This document shows, piece by piece, positions 42,658 to 51,134 of a DNA stretch of 64,000 nucleotides. The position numbers and the translations under genes are program-made. Every line of letters starts with the position of its first letter. Within the stretch, counting starts at the first letter, position 1. The DNA lies in NCBI GenBank assembly GCA_003669605.1, contig QWOP01000049.1:32555-96554 (forward strand), given 5' to 3'. Below the pieces are notes generated by a model. The model saw only the letters and a program-made list of their open reading frames with translations. It searched no databases and had not been told where the DNA came from. Origin of the DNA: Planctomycetota bacterium (lineage in GTDB: Bacteria; Planctomycetota; Planctomycetia; Pirellulales; UBA1268).

Positions 42658-44859
42658 ATGGCCAGTTCCTTCCAGGCTTTTCAGTTGCACAAGCGATGGT
42701 TGCTTGTGTGCGCCGCCGTCTTGGCGATGCTTGCCTTCGTTGTCCTCCCTCCATTTGTGCAGATGGGGGGCCGTTCCTCCAGCGGCGCCGATGGCGTCGT
42801 GGCCAGTTGGCGAGGGGGAGAGGTCCGGGAAAGTGGGATCGAACGGGCCGTCGCGATGCGGAAAGTGGTCAATCGGTTCATGGCCGAGACTGCCATGGAG
42901 GCAGGCCGGGACATCTCCCGCCTGCAGTTGTTCCCTGACAGCGAGCAGGCGGTCGTGCAATCGATGCTGCTGGCGGAGGAGGCAAAGAAGGCCGGGTTGG
43001 CGGTCAGCGACACCGCGGTCAACGACTTCCTCGACCTGTGGACCAACCGTTTGGTGCGTCCGGAGCAGTTCAGCCAGATCATTTCCGGGCTGCGGATCGG
43101 TAATTCCGCCGTCCCGCAAAGCGACCTCTTCGAGGCCCTGCGTGGGGCGCTGGTCGGCCAGAATATGCTCGAAATGCTCCAGCAGGGCTTTTCCGGAGAC
43201 CCCCCCGGACTCCGCTGGGATTACTTCCGTCGCCTCGAGCAGTCGGCAACCGTGGAGATCGTTCCTGTCGATGTCCGCAGTGTCGCCGATCAGGTCAAGC
43301 TTCCTGCGACCCCCGAGTTGCGGAAGTTCTTCGAGAAGCACAAGGAAGACCTCCCCGATCCGCGGAGCGATAAGCCCGGATTCCGCGAACCACACCGGGT
43401 GAAGACCGAGTATCTCGTGGCCAAGCAGGGAGTCTTTCTCGACGAGATCGCCAAGCAGGTCACCGACGCCGAAATCGCCGAGTATTACCAGACGAATAAG
43501 GCATCGATGTTTCGGGCCAAGCCCGGTGCTGTGAAGTCGGAGGGGACAGAGGCTCCTGCTGCCACAGAGGCTCCTGCTGCCGCAGAGACTCCTGCTGCCG
43601 CAGAGGCTCCTGCTGCCACAGAGGCTCCTGCGGGCGTCCCAGTAGAGCCTGCTGCCGCAGAAGGGGAGTTGCCAGTCGAGCAGGCCCCGCCAGAAGGCTC
43701 CGGTGAGATCGGCACCAAGTCGGTGTTCCGTCAGGTCGCCTTCCAGCAACCGGATGCCGCCGACGGCGATAGAGCCCCGGAAACCCCCGCGGCCGAGTCC
43801 ACAAGCACAGAGACTGCTGCAGTCGGGGAACCCGATCCCTCCGGAAAACTGGCCGTTGAGGCAACTTCCCCCGCCAGCGAAGAGCCGGCTGCCGCAGAGG
43901 ATCCCAACCAGTTTGAGGCACTCGAGGCTGTCCAGGACAAAATCCGCGACCAGATCGCCAAACAGAAGGCCACCGCCCGGATCGACAACATCTTCAAGGC
44001 GGTCGCCAGCGACCTCACCAACTACGCCGAAGACCTCGCCCTCTGGCAGGCTCGCGGTGGGGACAAGCCCAGCCCTCCGGATTTCGATGTCATCGCCCGA
44101 GTCCAGGGCGTTGAGGCGGGGAAGACGGGGCTGATCGAGGTTGACGAGGCCGTGGATGCCGGCGGAATCGGCCAGAGTTTTGAGTTCATCCCCGATCCGG
44201 GCAGCCGGTTCGGAATCCGCCAGCAGAACTGGGTGGAGATGGTCTACGGTCAGGGAGCGGTGTCCCTGCGGCCCATTCTCTCCCGCGACATGGCGGGCAA
44301 CCGCTACCTCTCCTGGAAGACGGAGGATCAGCTTGAGGAGACCCCCAAGTTCGAAACCGCCCTGCCCAACGTCCAGCAGGCTTGGCGGATCATCGAGGGG
44401 CGCGAGTTAGCACGGAAGCGGGCCGAAGGGATCGCGGAGAAATCGCGATCGGCAGATTCACTCGCAGCCGCTGTCGCCGGCGACGACTCGCTCCAGGCGC
44501 TCAAGGCCGGGCCGTTCTTCTGGGTGGCACCGCAGGGGCTGACCTCGGGGGTAGCCCAGATCAGCCAGCCGGCCGGGGTGGTGATGCCAGGTGAGGAATT
44601 CATGCAGGCCGTCTTCTCCGTGCCTCCGGGAGGGACCGTGGTTGCCTTCAACGAGCCCAAGACGGTTGCCTACTGCATCCGGCTGATCGATCTTGAGCCT
44701 TCTACGGAAGTGCTCAAGGGCAAGTTTTTGGAGCAACGTGCCGACCAGCGGCGGATCGGAGTCGTTGCCCAAAGTCAATTTTCCCGTGCCCGTGGTGAGT
44801 GGTTTGAAGGGCTCGAGAAGCGCTACAACCTCGAGTGGAAGCGGTTGCCTCGTCGCTGA
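42658..44859 (+). CDS. PpiD/SurA-like periplasmic foldase with N-terminal anchor
   Basis: This 733-residue protein has an N-terminal membrane helix (RWLLVCAAVLAMLAFVVLPP), then a SurA_N/PpiD-like helical region (VVNRFMAETAMEAGRDISRL, TPELRKFFEKHKEDLPDP, VTDAEIAEYYQTNKASMF). A low-complexity Ala/Pro/Glu/Thr insertion follows (about residues 297-425), then a long C-terminal part resembling a parvulin region, with the GPFFWVAPQGLTSGVAQI and FSVPPGGTVVAFN segments. It would help fold exported proteins. ATG 42658 is chosen because the membrane helix then starts at residue 12; an ATG at 42556 would add 34 basic residues and lies on top of the promoter. The insertion is repetitive at DNA level. Confidence 0.8.
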   Translation: MASSFQAFQLHKRWLLVCAAVLAMLAFVVLPPFVQMGGRSSSGADGVVASWRGGEVRESGIERAVAMRKVVNRFMAETAMEAGRDISRLQLFPDSEQAVVQSMLLAEEAKKAGLAVSDTAVNDFLDLWTNRLVRPEQFSQIISGLRIGNSAVPQSDLFEALRGALVGQNMLEMLQQGFSGDPPGLRWDYFRRLEQSATVEIVPVDVRSVADQVKLPATPELRKFFEKHKEDLPDPRSDKPGFREPHRVKTEYLVAKQGVFLDEIAKQVTDAEIAEYYQTNKASMFRAKPGAVKSEGTEAPAATEAPAAAETPAAAEAPAATEAPAGVPVEPAAAEGELPVEQAPPEGSGEIGTKSVFRQVAFQQPDAADGDRAPETPAAESTSTETAAVGEPDPSGKLAVEATSPASEEPAAAEDPNQFEALEAVQDKIRDQIAKQKATARIDNIFKAVASDLTNYAEDLALWQARGGDKPSPPDFDVIARVQGVEAGKTGLIEVDEAVDAGGIGQSFEFIPDPGSRFGIRQQNWVEMVYGQGAVSLRPILSRDMAGNRYLSWKTEDQLEETPKFETALPNVQQAWRIIEGRELARKRAEGIAEKSRSADSLAAAVAGDDSLQALKAGPFFWVAPQGLTSGVAQISQPAGVVMPGEEFMQAVFSVPPGGTVVAFNEPKTVAYCIRLIDLEPSTEVLKGKFLEQRADQRRIGVVAQSQFSRARGEWFEGLEKRYNLEWKRLPRR
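43546..43635 (+). repeat. 18-bp coding tandem repeat, 5 copies
   Basis: Five copies of an 18-bp unit (consensus ACAGAGGCTCCTGCTGCC) encode TEAPAA, TEAPAA, AETPAA, AEAPAA and TEAPAG in the linker of the foldase. Copies differ at one to three bases. Reading frame is kept, so copy number could change without breaking the gene. Confidence 0.92.
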
Positions 44860-44865
44860 CGGCAT

Positions 44866-46785
44866 TCAGGCCGGCCGGCGCGGCTTGAGAACCACCACCG
44901 CCAGTGGCGGCAACGACACGGCCAGCGATTGGCCATGGCCGTGGTAGGGCACCGGGGCGGAAGCGATGGCGCCGGAATTGCCGACGTTGCTCCCCCAGTA
45001 CCAGGCTGAATCGCTGTTAAACACTTCGTCGTAGGTGCCGGCCAGTGGCACCCCCACCCGGTAGCCATATCGCGGCACCGGGGTGAAGTTGCCACAGACG
45101 ACGACAAAGTCGTCGGGATCGTCGCCGCGGCGGATGAACGCCAGCACGCTGTCCTGCCAGTTGCGGCAGTCGATCCACTCAAATCCACGGCTGTCGAAGT
45201 CGAGTTCGTGGAGCGATCGCTCGCGGTTCACCAGGGCGTTGAGATCGCCCACGCACCGCCGGAGGCCGGCATTGCCCGGCTGGTCGAGGAGGTGCCAGTG
45301 GAGGCTGGTGTCAAAGTCCCATTCCCGCCATTGGCCGAACTCATCCCCCATAAACAGCAGTTTCTTGCCGGGATGGCACCACATGAAGGCGTAGAGAAGG
45401 CGGAGATTGGCGAACTTCTGCCAGGCATCGCCAGGCATCTGATCGATCAGTGAGCCTTTCCCGTGGACGACCTCGTCGTGCGACAGCGGGAGGACAAAAT
45501 TTTCATGGAAGGCGTAGATCAGACTGAACGTCAACTCGTCGTGGTGGTAACGGCGGTGGATGGGGTCGTGCCGCATGTAGCGGAGGATGTCGTTCATCCA
45601 CCCCATGTTCCACTTGAGACTGAATCCGAGCCCGCCGAGGTAGGTGGGGCGTGACACGCCGGGCCAGGCAGTCGATTCCTCGGCGATCGTCAGCACGCCG
45701 GGATGGTGCTGGTGGACCTGGACGTTGAATTCTTTGAGGAACTCGATCGCATCGAGGTTCTCACGTCCGCCGAAAGAGTTGGGAAGCCACTCCCCCTCTT
45801 TGCGGCTGTAATCGAGGTACAGCATCGAGGCCACGGCATCGACGCGGAGGCCGTCGACGTGGTAGCGATCGAGCCAGAACAGGGCGCTTGAAATGAGGTA
45901 GTTGGAGACCTCGTGGCGACCGTAATTAAAGATCAGCGTGCCCCAGTCGGGGTGCTCGCCGCGTCGCGGGTCTTCGTGTTCGTAGAGGGCCGTGCCGTCG
46001 AAGCGTCGCAGCCCGTGCGCATCGCGGGGAAAGTGGGCCGGCACCCAGTCGACGATGACGGCGATCCCCGCCCGGTGGAAGGCGTCGATCAACGACATCA
46101 GGGCCTGCGGCGGTCCGAAGCGGCTGGTGGGGGCAAACATCCCGATCGTCTGATACCCCCAACTCGCCGAGAGCGGATGCTCAGTGGGGGGGAGGAATTC
46201 GACATGGGTGAATCCCATTTCGACGCAGTACGGGATCAATTCCCGCTCCAGGTCGGAGTAGGAGAGCCAACGCTGCGGATCGTCACCCGGTCGCCGCCAA
46301 CTCCCCAGATGGACCTCATAGGCGTTGATCGGTGCAAAGAGCGCATTGTGGGAGGCCCGCCGGGCCATCCAAGCATCGTCACGCCACGAGTAGGTGTCGA
46401 GGTCGACGACGCAGGAGGCATTCCGGGGGGGGACCTCGGCGCCGAAGCCGTAGGGATCGGCCCTTTCGCTGGTTCCGCCGGCCGCATCGACGCGGTATTT
46501 GTAGATCGTTCCGGCTGAGAGCCCGGGGAGAAACAACTCCCAGATTCCGGCCGAGGGGAGACGGCGGAGCTGGTGCTGCCTGCCGTCCCAGTCGTTGAAG
46601 TCACCGACCACCGACACCGCGGTGGCGTTGGGGGCCCAGACGGCAAAGTGGACCCCGGCAATCCCCCCCTCTGTCGAGACGTGGGCCCCGAGCTTCTGGT
46701 AACTCTGCCAGTGGCGGCCTTCGCCAAGGAGGTGGAGATCGTAATTGGTGAGCATGGACAAGCCGCGGTGTGTGTGTTGAATCAT
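44866..46785 (-). CDS. glgB: 1,4-alpha-glucan branching enzyme
   Basis: This 639-residue GH13 enzyme adds alpha-1,6 branches to glycogen. An N-terminal CBM48 (AGVHFAVWAPNATAVSVVGD, FNDWDG) is followed by the catalytic barrel. The nucleophile Asp is in YHVDGLRVDAVASMLYLDY, the acid/base Glu in LTIAEESTAWPG, and LPLSHDEVVHGKGSL is the third site. The all-beta end has VVVCGNFTPVPRYGYRVG. It lacks the extra N-terminal domain of long GlgB forms, so it is the short type. ATG 46785 is used; ATG 46755 (MLTNYDL) is possible. Its end lies 6 nt from the foldase stop (convergent). No other glg gene is near. Confidence 0.96.
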   Translation of the reverse strand: MIQHTHRGLSMLTNYDLHLLGEGRHWQSYQKLGAHVSTEGGIAGVHFAVWAPNATAVSVVGDFNDWDGRQHQLRRLPSAGIWELFLPGLSAGTIYKYRVDAAGGTSERADPYGFGAEVPPRNASCVVDLDTYSWRDDAWMARRASHNALFAPINAYEVHLGSWRRPGDDPQRWLSYSDLERELIPYCVEMGFTHVEFLPPTEHPLSASWGYQTIGMFAPTSRFGPPQALMSLIDAFHRAGIAVIVDWVPAHFPRDAHGLRRFDGTALYEHEDPRRGEHPDWGTLIFNYGRHEVSNYLISSALFWLDRYHVDGLRVDAVASMLYLDYSRKEGEWLPNSFGGRENLDAIEFLKEFNVQVHQHHPGVLTIAEESTAWPGVSRPTYLGGLGFSLKWNMGWMNDILRYMRHDPIHRRYHHDELTFSLIYAFHENFVLPLSHDEVVHGKGSLIDQMPGDAWQKFANLRLLYAFMWCHPGKKLLFMGDEFGQWREWDFDTSLHWHLLDQPGNAGLRRCVGDLNALVNRERSLHELDFDSRGFEWIDCRNWQDSVLAFIRRGDDPDDFVVVCGNFTPVPRYGYRVGVPLAGTYDEVFNSDSAWYWGSNVGNSGAIASAPVPYHGHGQSLAVSLPPLAVVVLKPRRPA

Positions 46786-46899
46786 GCACTCTGCCTGAGC
46801 GCCCGTCCAAGAAGCGTGGTAGGGTTCTTCGCGCCGCCGACGCCGGCATCCCCGGCCGATGATTATGAGGGATGCACATGGCCGACGGCCCGGAGGAGC

Positions 46900-47550
46900 A
46901 TGATGGGCTTCGAACGGTTTGAACCGGTGGAGCGGCGGATTGAGATCGCCAGCAGGCCCGTGTCGGTGTGGCGGCCCCCCGACATGGAGTCGCTGATCGA
47001 CCTCTCCTCATTTGAGGACGACGAGCGGATTCCCTACTGGGCCGATGTCTGGGAATCGGCCATCGTCCTCGCCGAGGACTTGGCCACCATGGACGGTCGG
47101 GGGAAAACGCTCTTGGAACTCGGCTGTGGATTAGGGCTGCCGGCCTTGGTCGCAGCCCGCAGTGGCTTCTCCGTCACCGCGTCGGATTACGAGGAAGCTG
47201 CCCTGGAAGGGGTCCGGTACAACGCGGAGCACAATGCGCTCTCCGGCATCCGTACGAGGGTCGTCGATTGGCGGAACATCCCTGATGATCTAGGCCTGTT
47301 TGACGTCGTTGTGGCTGCGGATGTTCTCTACGAGAGTCATCATCCCGAGGCTCTCGCCGCCACCATTGCCCGCACGTTGGCTCCGTCTGGAATGGCGCTG
47401 GTGGCCGATCCCTGTCGGTTGAAGGCGGCTGGTTTCGGTCCCGCTTGCCGGGCGGCGGGGATGGCTGTCACTCGGACGCGGGCCCGCCGGCCGCACGGTG
47501 CGACCGACGGGCCCCATGTCGAGATCCACAAGGTGGGCTTCCCTGGGTGA
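46900..47550 (+). CDS. Small-molecule or protein methyltransferase, METTL21-like
   Basis: This 216-residue class I SAM methyltransferase has IPYWADVWESAIVLAEDLA and the SAM-binding LLELGCGLGLPALVAARSGF. It continues with VTASDYEEAALEGVRYNAEH and DVVVAADVLYESHHPEAL. The W-A-D-x-W-E pattern and DVLY motif place it near the Nnt1/METTL21-type (lysine or nicotinamide) methyltransferases; the substrate is unknown. ATG 46900 and 46903 both fit; GGAGG at 46892-46896 gives a better spacing to 46903. It is divergent from glgB with a 114-bp gap. Confidence 0.85.
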   Translation: MMGFERFEPVERRIEIASRPVSVWRPPDMESLIDLSSFEDDERIPYWADVWESAIVLAEDLATMDGRGKTLLELGCGLGLPALVAARSGFSVTASDYEEAALEGVRYNAEHNALSGIRTRVVDWRNIPDDLGLFDVVVAADVLYESHHPEALAATIARTLAPSGMALVADPCRLKAAGFGPACRAAGMAVTRTRARRPHGATDGPHVEIHKVGFPG

Positions 47551-47588
47551 GCGTGCTTTGCAGAAAGGCTTCTGCCAAAGCCGCACGC
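47551..47588. terminator. Hairpin between convergent genes
   Basis: Directly after the methyltransferase stop, GCGTGCTTTGCAGAA pairs with TTCTGCCAAAGCCGCACGC (one bulge of two and one of one base) around the loop AGGC. It lies 22 nt before the end of the convergent hydrolase-like gene. There is no T-tract on either side, so a terminator role is likely but not proven. Confidence 0.4.
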
Positions 47589-47610
47589 CTCAGACCGAAG
47601 GGGCGAGTCG

Positions 47611-48357
47611 TCAAGCCACCAGCCGGACTTCCGGCACCTCGCCGGTGATGCCGATCATGAATTCCTCGAAGATCTTCATGTCGAGCGCCGAGGCAGTCTC
47701 AGCCTCGGGATGGAATTGGGTGCCGATCGCCACCCAACCCTCAACTTGGCTCTCGATTGCTTCCACAACCCCGTCTGGAGCCCGTGCCGTGACTCGGAAG
47801 CCGCTGGCCACATCGTCGAGCGACATGTGATGCATGCTGTTGACCCGGATCTCGCCGTCGCCATACACCCGCTCCATCACCGATCCGGCCTCGACCAACA
47901 GGCCATGGCGGTGGCTGGTGTCGCAGGGGTCCTTGTGGGGGATCGCCTTGGGAAGATCCTCCGGGATATGGAGGAACAGGGTGCCTCCGGCGGTGATATT
48001 GAGCAACTGCATCCCGGCGCCGATCGCCAGCACTGGCATGTGCCGCTGGCAGACATGTTTGGCGAGCATCCGGTCGAAGTCCTCACGCCGCACATCCATG
48101 GGGCGCACCGAGGGGTGCGGCATCCAGCCATCGCGCCTCGGGTCGAGGTCGGCTCCGCCGACGAGCACCACCCCGTCGAGCATGTCCAAGAGGCGGACGA
48201 CATCGTCCTCGTCGACCAGCGGCGGGAGAATCACGGGGATGCCACCGGCGGCGGTGATCCCGTCGAAATAGCCCGCAGCGACGAATGAGAGTGCCGCATG
48301 TTCCTTGCGGGACGACCGGTAGTCGGTGTTGATGCCGATGAGGGGCTTGGCTGCCAT
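47611..48357 (-). CDS. Peptidase C26/PuuD-fold protein lacking the catalytic cysteine
   Basis: This 248-residue member of the gamma-glutamyl-gamma-aminobutyrate hydrolase (class I amidotransferase) family starts KPLIGINTDYRSSRKEHAAL. It has the VVLVGGADLDPRRDG strand and the nucleophile elbow as VLAIGAGMQLLNITAGG. In active members this elbow reads LGICRGMQ; here the cysteine is glycine (G113, codon GGC at 48019-48021). The His/Glu pair GTQFHPEAE is kept. It therefore should not hydrolyse amides by the standard mechanism and may be a binding or regulatory protein. ATG 48357 has GGAG 8 nt upstream. Length is normal. Confidence 0.88.
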   Translation of the reverse strand: MAAKPLIGINTDYRSSRKEHAALSFVAAGYFDGITAAGGIPVILPPLVDEDDVVRLLDMLDGVVLVGGADLDPRRDGWMPHPSVRPMDVRREDFDRMLAKHVCQRHMPVLAIGAGMQLLNITAGGTLFLHIPEDLPKAIPHKDPCDTSHRHGLLVEAGSVMERVYGDGEIRVNSMHHMSLDDVASGFRVTARAPDGVVEAIESQVEGWVAIGTQFHPEAETASALDMKIFEEFMIGITGEVPEVRLVA

Positions 48358-48831
48358 GGAAAATCTCCGGGGAATCTTCGGGCGGAATCCTGTTGCACGT
48401 CTCGAACGCGGGGTGGTCGTACGCCGACCCCCGGCAGGCCTCCAAGTGGCCTCCGTCCGCACCGAATGCTCCCCCTGTCGCCAGTTCACCGACGTCACGA
48501 ACGGCCGCGAGTGCCGTCCCATGTCACGCTCTTGAAGCGTCATCCATAACGCCAGTGCCTTCGGACTGAAGGAGCCTCCGCGGCGGACGGAAGCCATCCA
48601 GGCTTCCGGGCCAACTGCCCCCCGCAGGGGCCGTTGGGCCAGTTCCGTCGTTCGAGCCGTCGCCGTCCTTGTGGCTCCCGCATCGCGGGCTACCAGTCAG
48701 GCCGGCGGGGCGAAGGTATCGGGGAGAAACCTTGGGGCAAGCAACGACGACGATTTTGTGGTCTCGCCCCCTCGAGCACCCTACATCCGGTGCTAGCACG
48801 TCCTTTGCCAGCATGTCGGGGGGCACCTGGA
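48358..48831. other. 474-bp stretch without a supported gene
   Basis: No frame here has conserved features. Several small inverted repeats occur: GGAAGCC/GGCTTCC near 48588-48606, CCCGC-ATC-GCGGG near 48679-48691, and AGCACC/GGTGCT close to the miaA stop near 48776-48795. It separates miaA from the gene starting at 48357, both on the minus strand. It may hold the miaA terminator and the promoter of the next gene, or an unannotated RNA; I cannot recognise one. Confidence 0.4.
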
Positions 48832-49854
48832 TCAAGCCGTGATCCACACCGCCCCAGGAAAACTCCGCAGCCAAGTGAGTTGTCGCTTGGCCAACTGCCG
48901 CGTCCGCTGCTGGGTGAGGCCGATTGCCTCCGCCACCGACAGAGTTCCCGCGAGTACGCCGAGGGCCTCGGCATAGCCGGCGGCCTGCCCGGCTGTGGGG
49001 CCGATGCCGCCTGGAGCAGCGGCGGCCCGACGGGTCTCCTCGATCAGACCCGCGGCAAACATCTGCTCCACGCGGCGGTCGATGCGGTCCCGGAGCAGGT
49101 GGCGGGGCAGATCGATGACCATCAACTGCTCCGCAAAAACGGGGTGGGGGGCCGGGGCGAAAGCCGCTGACAAGGGCCTTCCCGAGCACTCCGCGACTTC
49201 AAGCGCCCTCACGATCCGACGAGTGTCGTTGGGATGGATCCGGTTGGCGGCGGCGGGGTCGATCTGCAGGAGCCTGCGGTGGAGTTCACCGGGAGCGGCC
49301 GTGGCGGCCTGCAATCGGAGGTCACGGCGCAGATCGGGATCGGCGGCCGGGAGATCGGCCAGTCCGTCGCGAAGGGCACGGAGATAGAGCGGGGTGCCCC
49401 CCACAAAGAGGATCGACCTCCCTCGGCTGCGGATGGCATGCACCGCGACCGCGGCCGCGGCCAGCCACCGGACGACGTTGAACGGCTCGGCCGGAGCGAC
49501 AATGTCGAGGAGGTGGTGGGGAACGCGCTGCTGCTCCGGGGGAGAGGGCTTGGCGGTGCCGATGTCGAGTCCGCGGTAGACCGCCATCGAGTCGACGCTG
49601 ACAATCTCGGCCCCAAGTCGTTCGGCGAGCCTCACCGCCAGGCTGGTTTTCCCCGCCGCAGTCGGGCCGGAGAGAAACCAGCAATCGGGCCCCAATTCCG
49701 GGGCCGGGACGGCCCCTCCCCCCGCGCCCGGCGCGGGCTGCGGAGGGCATGCTAGAGTTGGGGACGGCACAGTTAGGCCGTCGGGGCAGGCTGTTCCGCC
49801 GCCTGCGGGACTGCTGCCACCGGGTGGTTGGCGGCCGGCGGATTCGGGAGCCAT
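48832..49854 (-). CDS. miaA: tRNA dimethylallyltransferase
   Basis: This prenyltransferase attaches a dimethylallyl group to A37 of tRNAs reading U-starting codons. Landmarks are the P-loop FLSGPTAAGKTSLAVRLAERLG, IVSVDSMAVYRGLDIGTAKP, the LFVGGTPLYLRALRDGL strand and NDTRRIVRALEVAE. The C-terminal QRTRQLAKRQLTWLR closes the family pattern. The start is uncertain. ATG 49854 gives 340 residues with about 60 Pro/Gly-rich residues before the P-loop, far longer than usual (5-10), and would begin 3 nt from the divergent hisE start. GTG 49770 or a later codon may be real. Confidence 0.92.
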   Translation of the reverse strand: MAPESAGRQPPGGSSPAGGGTACPDGLTVPSPTLACPPQPAPGAGGGAVPAPELGPDCWFLSGPTAAGKTSLAVRLAERLGAEIVSVDSMAVYRGLDIGTAKPSPPEQQRVPHHLLDIVAPAEPFNVVRWLAAAAVAVHAIRSRGRSILFVGGTPLYLRALRDGLADLPAADPDLRRDLRLQAATAAPGELHRRLLQIDPAAANRIHPNDTRRIVRALEVAECSGRPLSAAFAPAPHPVFAEQLMVIDLPRHLLRDRIDRRVEQMFAAGLIEETRRAAAAPGGIGPTAGQAAGYAEALGVLAGTLSVAEAIGLTQQRTRQLAKRQLTWLRSFPGAVWITA

Positions 49855-49857
49855 CGG

Positions 49858-50202
49858 ATGCATTCTGTGGGTGAAACGCTCGAAAACCTGGAGCGGACCA
49901 TCGTATCGCGCAAGGGCGATCCGATCGACCGATCCTATACCGCGCGGCTGTTCCACGCCGGGGCGCACAAGATCGGCGGCAAGTTGACCGAGGAAGCGGG
50001 CGAACTGGCGATGGCGGGCGTCGCCGACGCTGACGACCGCGTCGTGGCGGAGTGTGCCGACCTGCTCTACCACGCCCTCGTTTTGTTGGCTCACCGCGGC
50101 GTGCCACTTGCGAGCGTGACGGCGGAACTCGAACGCCGCTGTGGCAGATCGGGGCTTGAGGAGAAGGCGTCCCGAGCGGGGCACGAAGGGGATCAGTCGT
50201 GA
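49858..50202 (+). CDS. hisE: Phosphoribosyl-ATP pyrophosphatase
   Basis: This 114-residue all-helical MazG-like enzyme hydrolyses PR-ATP to PR-AMP, the second step of histidine synthesis. Landmarks are LENLERTIVSRKGDPIDRSY, then KIGGKLTEEAGELAMAG with the EExxE metal site and VAECADLLYHALVLLAHRG. ATG 49858 has GGGAG about 7 nt upstream; an earlier in-frame ATG at 49828 is less likely. Its end overlaps hisG by 4 nt (GTGA), so the two are coupled. Stand-alone hisE (not fused to hisI) is common in Planctomycetes. Confidence 0.94.
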   Translation: MHSVGETLENLERTIVSRKGDPIDRSYTARLFHAGAHKIGGKLTEEAGELAMAGVADADDRVVAECADLLYHALVLLAHRGVPLASVTAELERRCGRSGLEEKASRAGHEGDQS

Positions 50203-51089
50203 GCGAAAACAGACCACATCAGTCGGCAGCCACGCCTTCACGCCTCCTGCGGATTGGCCTGCCGAGCAAGGGGCGGCTGGCCGAGATCTCCGCCCAACTC
50301 CTCGCCGAGGCGGGGCTCAACTTCCGTCGTTCCGAGCGGAGCCTCTTTGCCCGCTGTCGCGACATTCCCGCGGAGGTGATTTTCCTCCGCACCGACGACA
50401 TTCCGGTGCTCGTCGCCGAAGGGGCGATCGACCTCGGCGTCACCGGCGCCGATCTGGTCGCTGAGAGCGGCGCCCGGCTCGTGCATCGCCTCGACCTCGG
50501 GATCGGTTCCTGCCGGCTGGCTCTGTGCGTCGCCGAGGATTCCGCGATCAGCGAAGTCTCCCACCTCCAGGGAACCCGGATTGCCACGAGTTTTCCGCAG
50601 ATTACCCGCGGTTGGCTCAAGGAACGGGGCGTCGAGGCCCACTTTGTGCCCCTCTCGGGAAGCGTCGAGGTGATGATCCAACTCGGCGTGGCGGAGGCAA
50701 TTGTCGATCTCGTGGAGACCGGCAGCACGTTGGCGGCCAACCGGCTCCGCGTGATGGCGGAGTTGGGGCGCTACGAAACGGTGCTCGTGCAGAACCCCGA
50801 TCTTCATCAGCCGGCACTGGCCGACCGCATCGTGCGGCGACTGGAGGGAGTGGTGATCGCCCGCACCTACTCGCTCCTTGAATACAATATCCCGCGCGGC
50901 CGGCTGCCGGAGGCGGAGGCGATCACCCCCGGTTTCAACTCGCCGACGGTCAGTGCGCTCGAGGACCCGGGCTGGTGTGCGGTGCGGGCGATGGTCCGCC
51001 GTGGCGAAGTGCACGGGATCATGGAACGGCTCGAAGCGATCGGCGCCTCGGCAGTCATCGAAACGCGGATCGCCAACTGCCGGCTGTGA
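50199..51089 (+). CDS. hisG: ATP phosphoribosyltransferase (long form)
   Basis: This 296-residue first enzyme of histidine synthesis joins ATP and PRPP. Landmarks are RIGLPSKGRLAEISAQLLAE, DLGVTGADLVAE, RIATSFPQITRGWLKERGV and the PRPP loop AIVDLVETGSTLAANRL. A C-terminal ACT-like regulatory domain (from about residue 215, ITPGFNSPTVSALEDPG) shows it is the long, histidine-inhibited form that needs no HisZ. GTG 50199 overlaps hisE. It is convergent with the amidohydrolase (45 nt between stops). Confidence 0.96.
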   Translation: MSENRPHQSAATPSRLLRIGLPSKGRLAEISAQLLAEAGLNFRRSERSLFARCRDIPAEVIFLRTDDIPVLVAEGAIDLGVTGADLVAESGARLVHRLDLGIGSCRLALCVAEDSAISEVSHLQGTRIATSFPQITRGWLKERGVEAHFVPLSGSVEVMIQLGVAEAIVDLVETGSTLAANRLRVMAELGRYETVLVQNPDLHQPALADRIVRRLEGVVIARTYSLLEYNIPRGRLPEAEAITPGFNSPTVSALEDPGWCAVRAMVRRGEVHGIMERLEAIGASAVIETRIANCRL

Positions 51090-51134
51090 GTAGTGGCTTG
51101 GGGAACTCAAAGACCCCCTCATTCAGTCCGGCCC

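Noticed and set aside
48524..49189. 221-codon minus-strand frame in the gap next to miaA
   Set aside because: It overlaps miaA in another frame, is Arg/Gly/Pro-rich and lacks any family pattern.
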